Made by a program: the position numbers and the translations under genes. Below are positions 5,464-10,049 of a stretch of 10,049 bases of DNA, piece by piece. The stretch's first letter is position 1, and every line of letters starts with the position of its first letter. The notes below the pieces were generated by a model that worked only from the letters and a program-made list of their open reading frames with translations, did not search any database and was not told the DNA's origin. Where the stretch lies: contig CANPZR010000074.1 in the NCBI GenBank assembly GCA_947589175.1, positions 1 through 10,049 of the forward strand. Direction: 5' to 3'. This DNA comes from an uncultured Lachnospiraceae bacterium (GTDB lineage: Bacteria; Bacillota; Clostridia; Lachnospirales; Lachnospiraceae).

Positions 5464-6819
5464 ATGGGACTGATTAAAGCAATCGCCGGCGCCATCCAGG
5501 GCGTGACCGCCGACCAGTGGAAGGAGTACTTCTACTGCGACGCGTTGGAGACAGATGTGCTGGTGAAAAAGGGACAGAAGCGCGTAAACAGCCGCTTTGG
5601 TTCCGGCAACAAGGGAAATGACAACCTGATTACCAACGGCTCTGTAATCGCTGTCAACGAGGGACAGTGCATGATTATCGTGGATCAGGGAAAGGTGGCC
5701 GAGTTCTGCGCGGAGCCCGGAGAATTTCTCTACGATACCTCCACGGAGCCCAGCCTTCTGTACGGCGACCTGGGAGACAATATCAAAAAGACATTTTCCA
5801 CTATCGGAAAGCGCTTCACCTTCGGGGGAGACACCGGGAAAGACCAGCGGGTATATTTTTTCAACACAAAGGAAATCATGGATAACAAATACGGGACGGC
5901 GAAACAGGTTCCCTTCCGCGTGGTGGACGAAAACATCGGACTGGACGTAGATATCTCGGTCCGTTGCAACGGCCAGTACTCCTACCAGATTTTCGATCCG
6001 ATCCTTTTCTACACCAATGTGTGCGGCAATGTGACCGACGAGTACACGAGAGACAATATCGACGGCCAGCTGAAAGCAGAGCTTATGACCGCCCTGCAGC
6101 CCGCCTTCGCGCAGATTTCCGCGATGGGAATCCGCTACAGCGCGGTTCCGGCGCACACGATGGAGGTCGCCGACGCCCTGAACAAGATTCTCTCCGAGAA
6201 ATGGGGACAGCTCCGGGGCATCCGCATTGTCTCCTTCGGCGTCAACTCGATCTCGGCCTCCGAGGAAGACGAGCAGATGATCAAGGAACTCCAGAAGACG
6301 GCTGTGCTGCGCAACCCGACTATGGCCGCCGCCACGCTGGCCGGCGCGCAGGCAGAGGCGATGAAGGCCGCGGCCTCCAACACCTCCACCGGGCCCATGA
6401 TGGCATTTGCCGGCATGAACATGGCAAACGCCGCCGGGGGCATGAACGCCGCTTCCCTGTATGGCATGGGACAGCAGCAGAGCGCCCCGCCGGTTCCGCC
6501 CTCTCCCACTGCACCCGCACCGGCAGCGCCCGCTGGGGGGGCTTCTGCCGGCTCATGGACCTGTTCCTGCGGCAAGGTGAATACGGGCAAGTTCTGCATC
6601 GAGTGCGGCAAGCCAAAGCCGGCGCCGGCCGAGGGCTGGACCTGCTCCTGCGGCGCTGTCAACCTGGGCAAGTTCTGTCAGGAGTGCGGCGCGAAAAAGC
6701 CGGCTGGCGCTCCCCTGTACCGCTGCGACAAGTGCGGCTGGCAGCCGGAGGATCCGAAAAACCCGCCGAAGTTCTGCCCGGAGTGTGGTGATATTTTCGA
6801 TGAAAACGACGTGCAGTAA
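5464..6819 (+). CDS. ydjI: SPFH-domain protein with three C-terminal zinc ribbons, YdjI-like
   Basis: The 451-residue protein opens with an SPFH/band-7-like domain (about 25-285) of the type often labelled virion core protein and represented by B. subtilis YdjI. Recognisable parts are the start MGLIKAIAGAIQG, GSVIAVNEGQCMIIVDQGKVAEF (59-81), the DQRVYFFNTKEI segment (127-138), and the FGVNSISASEEDE end of the domain. An Ala/Met/Pro-rich linker (about 285-360) follows. Three Cys4 ribbons close the protein: C367/C369/C378/C381, C394/C396/C405/C408 and C421/C424/C438/C441. There is no transmembrane helix. SPFH proteins oligomerise on membranes; in B. subtilis YdjI links PspA to the membrane partners YdjG and YdjH. 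The next two genes resemble those partners, so a membrane-stress or membrane-scaffold role is inferred. Ribbons 1 and 2 are a recent-looking duplication. Confidence 0.88.
   Translation: MGLIKAIAGAIQGVTADQWKEYFYCDALETDVLVKKGQKRVNSRFGSGNKGNDNLITNGSVIAVNEGQCMIIVDQGKVAEFCAEPGEFLYDTSTEPSLLYGDLGDNIKKTFSTIGKRFTFGGDTGKDQRVYFFNTKEIMDNKYGTAKQVPFRVVDENIGLDVDISVRCNGQYSYQIFDPILFYTNVCGNVTDEYTRDNIDGQLKAELMTALQPAFAQISAMGIRYSAVPAHTMEVADALNKILSEKWGQLRGIRIVSFGVNSISASEEDEQMIKELQKTAVLRNPTMAAATLAGAQAEAMKAAASNTSTGPMMAFAGMNMANAAGGMNAASLYGMGQQQSAPPVPPSPTAPAPAAPAGGASAGSWTCSCGKVNTGKFCIECGKPKPAPAEGWTCSCGAVNLGKFCQECGAKKPAGAPLYRCDKCGWQPEDPKNPPKFCPECGDIFDENDVQ
6556..6690 (+). repeat. tandem duplication of a zinc-ribbon module
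   Basis: Inside the SPFH gene two units begin 81 bases (27 codons) apart, at 6556 and 6637. Fifteen of the first 18 residues are identical (WTCSCGxVNxGKFCxECG), and the DNA is also clearly similar. The third ribbon (from about 6718) is divergent, with a longer spacing between Cys pairs. Confidence 0.85.
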
Positions 6820-6840
6820 TGATCAACGCAAGTATACCCG

Positions 6841-6863
6841 CGGGGCGTTACAGACACGCCCCG
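6841..6863 (+). other. intercistronic perfect stem-loop
   Basis: CGGGGCGT (6841-6848) and ACGCCCCG (6856-6863) form a perfect 8-bp GC-rich stem with a 7-base loop, in the 63 bases between the SPFH gene and the next. No T-tract follows and the ribosome binding site is only 8 bases downstream. It is more likely an mRNA-stabilising, processing or translation-tuning hairpin than a terminator. Confidence 0.7.
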
Positions 6864-6882
6864 TCCGGGAAGGGAGGACATC

Positions 6883-7980
6883 ATGGATACAGAAGAACTG
6901 AACTCTGTAAATATTGTAGAGACCGAGGATGAGACGGACAAGAAGTGCCCCCAGTGCGGCGGCGTCATGGATTTTGATCCGGCAAGCGGCAATTTAAAGT
7001 GCCCCTTCTGCGATTATGAGGAGACGATTCAGCGAGAGGAAGCTGCCCCGGAAAAGGCGCAGGAAATGGACTTTTACGCGGCGGAGCACACCGCGAACTG
7101 CGACTGGGGCGTGGCGACCAAGACCGTAATCTGCGAGGCGTGCGGCGCGGAGTCCATTTACGACGCCCTGCAGACCTCCGCTGTCTGCCCCTTCTGCGGC
7201 TCCAACCAGGTCATGGACGCCAACGACGTGGACACCATCGCTCCGGGCGGCGTCGTTCCCTTCTCCATCAGCGACAAGGAGGCGTCGGAGCAATTCAAGC
7301 AGTGGATCCGCCACAAATGGTTCTGTCCGAAGCTCGCCAAGGGAAGCGCCAAGCCGGATAAATTCAAGGGAATTTATCTTCCCTACTGGACCTTCGACGC
7401 CGAAACCCGGACTGCCTATCAGGGAGAATACGGCATCGACCATGTACGACGGGACAGGAATGGCAGAACGCAAACCACGACAAGCTGGCACCGCACCAGC
7501 GGCACCTATCAGGAATTTATCGACGACGAGCTGGTGCTGGCCTCCGAAAAGCACGACCGCTCCATGCTCCGCAAGCTGGAGCCCTTTGACACCGGAAATA
7601 ACAAGACCTACAATCCCAAATACATCGCGGGTTTTGTCGCGGAGCGATATTCCATCGGCCTAAAGGACGCCTGGAATTTCGCCGCGTCCTCCATCCGGTC
7701 CAAGCTGGAGAACCACATCTCCCAGAAAATTCAGGCGGAGCACCACGCCGACCACGCGCGGAACATTTATATGAACACCGATTTCAGCGACATTACATAC
7801 AAGTACCTCCTGCTGCCTGTCTGGATTTCCCATTTTAAATACAAGGACAAGGTGTATCAGTTCATGGTAAACGGACAGACCGGGCAGGTAGCAGGAAAGA
7901 CGCCGCTGTCCGCCCTGCGGATTGTCCTGACCGTCCTGGTAATTCTTGCTATAGTTGCGCTGATTTTCTGGCTGGATTAG
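6883..7980 (+). CDS. ydjG: double zinc-ribbon membrane protein, YdjG-like
   Basis: This 365-residue protein carries two TFIIB-type zinc ribbons at the N-terminus (C22/C25/C40/C43 and C84/C87/C102/C105), a conserved globular region (about 115-335) with PFSISDKEA, GIYLPYWTFDAET, SGTYQEFIDDELVLASEKHD and YIAGFVAERYSIGLKDAW, and a single C-terminal membrane helix (about 343-364) ending two residues later. The bulk is therefore cytosolic and tail-anchored. Order, length and topology match B. subtilis YdjG, a partner of YdjH, YdjI and PspA at the membrane. Homologues are sometimes mislabelled as PriA helicase because of the ribbons; there is no helicase motif here. AGGGAGG precedes ATG 6883 by five bases. 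The next gene starts 13 bases after the stop, so the two are surely co-translated. Molecular activity is unknown. Confidence 0.85.
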   Translation: MDTEELNSVNIVETEDETDKKCPQCGGVMDFDPASGNLKCPFCDYEETIQREEAAPEKAQEMDFYAAEHTANCDWGVATKTVICEACGAESIYDALQTSAVCPFCGSNQVMDANDVDTIAPGGVVPFSISDKEASEQFKQWIRHKWFCPKLAKGSAKPDKFKGIYLPYWTFDAETRTAYQGEYGIDHVRRDRNGRTQTTTSWHRTSGTYQEFIDDELVLASEKHDRSMLRKLEPFDTGNNKTYNPKYIAGFVAERYSIGLKDAWNFAASSIRSKLENHISQKIQAEHHADHARNIYMNTDFSDITYKYLLLPVWISHFKYKDKVYQFMVNGQTGQVAGKTPLSALRIVLTVLVILAIVALIFWLD

Positions 7981-7993
7981 GCAGGTGCCGCAT

Positions 7994-8752
7994 ATGAATT
8001 ATTTGCCCTTAATTATTACTTTAGCGCTGATACTGGCCTGCTGCCTGGCCGTCTTCTGCCTCATCCGCTATATAAGGCAGAAGACCCGGAATCTCTCCCG
8101 CGCCCTGTTCGGCACGGAAAACCTGGCGGAGGGCGCCAGGGAACTCAAAGAGGAATACGCCTCCACGCCCAAGTCCGTGTCCGGCATGACACGTCTCCTG
8201 CTTCCCAAGCTGGCCGCGGATTTCCCGGAATTTCAGTATGATGAGATGAAGGGCCGGGCGGAAAATGTGCTGACCAGCTATTTGAACGCCGTTTCTGCCG
8301 GAAATCCCTCGCTTCTGACCGAGGGCAGCGCCGAGCTGAAGGAACAGCTGGCACAGCACATCCGGGAGCTTTCGAACCGGGGCGAGCGGGAGCATTTTGA
8401 CCAGATCCGACTGCACCGGACGGAGCTGAACCAGTACCGAAAGGCGGACGGGCGGTGCATCGTCACATTCCAGACCGCGCTGGAGTGCTATCGCTACAAG
8501 GAGAACTCCTCCGGCCTTCTGGATGGCAGCCGCGACTACAAGTACCAGACCAAGTATAATACGGATCTGATCTATGTCCAGGACCGGGAGCTGGCGGAGA
8601 ATGCCTCCGATGGCGGGCTCGGCGTCAACTGTCCCAACTGCGGCGCGCCCCTCTCGTCCCTGGGCGCCAAGGTCTGTGAATACTGCGGCTCCCCGGTCGT
8701 GGAGATCAACATCCACGCGTGGGCCTTTAGCCGCGTGACAGAGATTACGTAG
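7994..8752 (+). CDS. ydjH: N-terminally anchored Tim44-like/zinc-ribbon protein, YdjH-like
   Basis: This protein has 252 residues from ATG 7994. One membrane helix (about 4-25) is followed by a basic stretch (RYIRQKTR), a central alpha/beta region (about 68-200) that resembles Tim44/NTF2-like domains (FPEFQYDEMKGRAENVLTSY, then strands around CIVTFQTALECYRY), and a C-terminal Cys4 ribbon (C213/C216/C228/C231). Length and topology agree with B. subtilis YdjH, which works with YdjG. A GTG at 7985 would add three residues but it overlaps the AGGTG that serves as ribosome binding site for 7994. The helix lies at the N-terminus here and at the C-terminus in the preceding protein, which suits a heteromeric membrane complex. 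The function beyond that is inferred. Confidence 0.82.
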   Translation: MNYLPLIITLALILACCLAVFCLIRYIRQKTRNLSRALFGTENLAEGARELKEEYASTPKSVSGMTRLLLPKLAADFPEFQYDEMKGRAENVLTSYLNAVSAGNPSLLTEGSAELKEQLAQHIRELSNRGEREHFDQIRLHRTELNQYRKADGRCIVTFQTALECYRYKENSSGLLDGSRDYKYQTKYNTDLIYVQDRELAENASDGGLGVNCPNCGAPLSSLGAKVCEYCGSPVVEINIHAWAFSRVTEIT

Positions 8753-8770
8753 TATTAAAAAATTTAGAGT

Positions 8771-8850
8771 TAGAGCGTCGCCAACCGGGGTCGCTTTGTA
8801 GAGCTAGTTGGCCTTTAGGAACAGATTTGTCCCTTCATAAAAACGCTCTG
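8771..8850 (+). ncRNA. candidate structured RNA leader ahead of the NYN nuclease gene
   Basis: The 111-base gap between the YdjH-like and NYN genes can fold into a closed multi-branched structure. P1 pairs TAGAGCGT (8771-8778) with ACGCTCTG (8843-8850): seven Watson-Crick pairs plus one U-G. P2 pairs GCCAAC (8780-8785) with GTTGGC (8807-8812) and encloses a small hairpin (GCTT 8793-8796 with GAGC 8801-8804). P3 pairs GGA-CA (8818-8823, A8821 bulged) with TGTCC (8828-8832). GGGG (8787-8790) could instead pair with CCCT (8831-8834) as a pseudoknot. The 3' arm of P1 ends 13 bases before the start codon and abuts the weak ribosome binding region, so the fold could gate translation. It fits no riboswitch or ribozyme consensus I know. 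The pairing is seen; the RNA role is inference. Confidence 0.45.
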
Positions 8851-8863
8851 GAATGGTGGTATT

Positions 8864-9529
8864 ATGACATCTATCGAAACCTATTACCTAATTGATTTTG
8901 AAAATGTGCACGAGGAGGGACTAAACGGCGCTGACAAGCTCGGCGCCCACGATCATGTGCATTTCTTTTCTACCAGAAATGCGCCCAAAATCAGTTTTCA
9001 GATACTGAAGGATTTTAATTCTGCCCATTTGTATTCCCATGAGATACCCGTGGGACGCCAGTCGTTAGACATGCACCTGGTTTCCTACCTGGGCTACCTC
9101 ATCGCGGAACACAAGGATCAGAAATGCCGGTATGTCATTGTCAGCCAGGATACAGATTACGACAATATCATCTCCTTCTGGAAAGAGGAGATGAACTTAT
9201 CCGACATTATGAGACAGAATGAAATCGCCGCCCCCAATAAACCCCAGACGCGCAAGCAGTCCGGCGGACAGCCGCCAAAACAGCAGCCTCCCCGGAATGA
9301 AGCGCCCCGGGCCGACAAAAAGAATCAGCTGAACACCCGGATCCAGCGGGAGATGAGCAGCGCCAACTACGCCAGCGAGGACATCGGCCGGGTCGCCTCT
9401 ATGGTAATTAAGCATTTTGGGGACGAGCAGTTCGCCAACACCGTGCACAATGAACTGCGGAAGGATTATCCGGAAAAATATCTGGAGCTGTATAAAATGC
9501 TCAAACCGATTCTTTCACAGTTTTCATGA
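8864..9529 (+). CDS. NYN/PIN-like domain ribonuclease
   Basis: The 221-residue protein begins with a PIN-like nuclease domain of the NYN type (about 5-110). The acidic metal-binding set is visible: Asp11 and Asn14 in LIDFENVH, Asp69 in SLDMHLVSYLG, and Asp96/Asp98/Asp100 in VIVSQDTDYDNII. A polar, Pro/Gln-rich linker (about 120-153) follows, then a helical C-terminal domain (155-218) beginning NQLNTRIQREM and ending EKYLELYKMLKPIL, probably nucleic-acid or partner binding. No signal peptide or membrane helix is present. Proteins of this family are expected to cut RNA with a divalent metal; the target here is unknown. The ribosome binding site is poor (GGTGG four bases from the ATG), which makes control by the upstream RNA fold plausible. 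It may be cotranscribed with the SPFH operon or expressed alone. A toxin-like or defence role is possible but no antitoxin gene is seen. Confidence 0.85.
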   Translation: MTSIETYYLIDFENVHEEGLNGADKLGAHDHVHFFSTRNAPKISFQILKDFNSAHLYSHEIPVGRQSLDMHLVSYLGYLIAEHKDQKCRYVIVSQDTDYDNIISFWKEEMNLSDIMRQNEIAAPNKPQTRKQSGGQPPKQQPPRNEAPRADKKNQLNTRIQREMSSANYASEDIGRVASMVIKHFGDEQFANTVHNELRKDYPEKYLELYKMLKPILSQFS

Positions 9530-9571
9530 AATATTTTCATGAAAAAATTTCATAAAAACAATTTCACGAAA
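9522..9571. repeat. four tandem TTTCATGAAA-type palindromes
   Basis: Two perfect 10-bp palindromes TTTCATGAAA (9522-9531, 9535-9544) are followed by degenerate copies TTTCATAAAA (9548-9557) and TTTCACGAAA (9562-9571). The period is 13, 13 and 14 bases. The first copy contains the stop codon of the NYN gene. This may be slippage in AT-rich DNA or a repeated protein-binding site at the end of the gene. Confidence 0.75.
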
Positions 9572-9606
9572 AAAGGGCTGCCTGAAAATATCAACTTAGG
9601 CAGCCC
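9569..9606 (-). terminator. intrinsic terminator between convergent genes
   Basis: GGGCTGCCT (9575-9583) and AGGCAGCCC (9598-9606) form a perfect 9-bp stem with a 14-base loop. On the minus strand six T residues (9574-9569) follow the stem, making a good terminator for the sugar-kinase gene, whose last codons and stop lie inside the hairpin. On the plus strand only CTTT follows, so termination of the nuclease transcript is probably weaker. Confidence 0.88.
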
Positions 9607-10049
9607 CTTTCCCGCAAAAAATCACGGACGTCCCTCTCCTCCGGCATCACCCGGAGCGCGCCCCGTTTCGTCGTGATCATAGCGGCGGCCGCATTGGCGA
9701 ATTTCAGCATCTCATACAATTTCCGCTCATCCAGCCCGTCGAGCCCGTTCTCCAGTATGAAATTCAGCGCGCACGCCATAAAGGTGTCCCCGGCCCCCGT
9801 CGTCTCCACGGTGTTTTCCATCCGAAATGGCGGGCACTCCACCCGGCAATCTCCGCAGTACGCCCTGCTCCCACTCTTTCCCATCGTGGCGCAGATCAAC
9901 GGCGTGTGATATTTCTCCCGGATTTGCCGCACCCCCTGGTCTATATCCGACGTGCCCGTAAAAAACTCGATTTCATCATCGGAAATTTTCAGAATATGGC
10001 ACGCCTCGATTCCATACGCTATTTTTTCCCGCGCGGTTTTCAGATCCTT
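9591..10049 (-). CDS. PfkB-family sugar kinase, fructokinase-like (5' partial)
   Basis: The C-terminal 152 residues of a ribokinase/PfkB-family kinase are visible; the frame is open to the window edge at 10049, so the N-terminus lies outside. The fragment starts in a helix, then has ILKISDDEIEFFTG (fragment residues 19-32), which matches the substrate-side LVKLSEEELEFLTG segment of fructokinases. TTGAGDTF follows, with the catalytic Asp at fragment residue 88, and then the ATP-site FANAAAAMITTKRGA helix. The likely reaction is ATP-dependent phosphorylation of fructose or a related sugar, feeding glycolysis. A GTG at 9932 can look like a start, but it is internal because the conserved motif lies upstream of it. 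The gene ends within its own terminator hairpin. Family is firm; fructose as substrate is inferred. Confidence 0.92.
   Translation of the reverse strand, partial: KDLKTAREKIAYGIEACHILKISDDEIEFFTGTSDIDQGVRQIREKYHTPLICATMGKSGSRAYCGDCRVECPPFRMENTVETTGAGDTFMACALNFILENGLDGLDERKLYEMLKFANAAAAMITTKRGALRVMPEERDVRDFLRERGCLS

Noticed and set aside
5335..6156. 273-residue minus-strand open frame antisense to the SPFH gene
   Set aside because: No family resemblance and no start signals; it is the shadow of a GC-rich coding strand with strong codon bias.
8021..8716. 231-residue minus-strand frame antisense to the YdjH-like gene
   Set aside because: The sense frame has a clear membrane helix, zinc ribbon and operon position; the antisense frame has no ribosome binding site or motif.
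8779..8822. Twister-like ribozyme resemblance (CGCCAACCGGGG segment)
   Set aside because: Only a short superficial match; the conserved internal-loop bases and pseudoknot pairs of twister are not present.
8772..8849. tRNA-like segment with a perfect 7-bp closing stem and total length of 78 bases
   Set aside because: There is no TpsiC-type GGTTCRANNCC arm next to the 3' stem, no proper anticodon arm, and a long single-stranded stretch where the T-arm should be, on either strand.

Overview
The window looks like chromosome from a spore-forming, low-to-moderate GC Clostridia, most likely a Lachnospiraceae-type gut anaerobe. The reasons are sigma-A promoters of the TTGACA-17-TATAAT kind, AGGAGG-type ribosome binding sites, a PdaB-like sporulation deacetylase with a candidate sigma-E promoter, a CadC/SmtB-type metal operon, and a YdjI/YdjG/YdjH-like set known from Bacillus subtilis. 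Coding regions are GC-richer than the AT-rich intergenic spacers. I see no rRNA, tRNA, CRISPR array, insertion sequence or prophage gene.

Layout. (1) 62-1267: a PLP-dependent aminotransferase resembling HisC/CobD, with its own sigma-A promoter. The gene really starts at 170. (2) 3848 down to 1276, minus strand: a heavy-metal efflux operon, consisting of a CadC-like ArsR repressor, a free-standing 72-residue HMA metal-binding protein, and a Zn/Cd/Pb P1B-type ATPase that lacks its own N-terminal HMA domain. A near-perfect 12-2-12 operator sits just downstream of the -10 box. (3) 4036-4845, plus strand: a membrane-anchored PdaB-like polysaccharide deacetylase. It overlaps tail-to-tail with (4) 5175-4837, minus strand: a small XRE-type regulator. 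(5) 5464-8752, plus strand: three genes that look like YdjI (SPFH domain), YdjG and YdjH of B. subtilis, carrying six Cys4 zinc knuckles between them; no pspA is visible. (6) 8771-8850: an intergenic segment that can fold into a closed multi-branched RNA, directly ahead of (7) 8864-9529, a NYN/PIN-like ribonuclease. (8) 10049 to 9591, minus strand: the C-terminal part of a PfkB-family sugar kinase, cut by the window edge, with a terminator shared with the convergent nuclease gene.

How they fit. The metal operon is a self-contained circuit: CadC releases the operator when Cd/Pb/Zn bind, then the HMA protein and ATPase handle and export the metal. The SPFH/YdjG/YdjH-like set is probably one membrane-stress or membrane-domain module, since two members have single transmembrane segments at opposite ends and all three carry zinc ribbons. 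The NYN nuclease follows on the same strand after 111 bases with no terminator between, so it may be co-transcribed. The candidate structured RNA in that gap is the least explained and most interesting element of the window.
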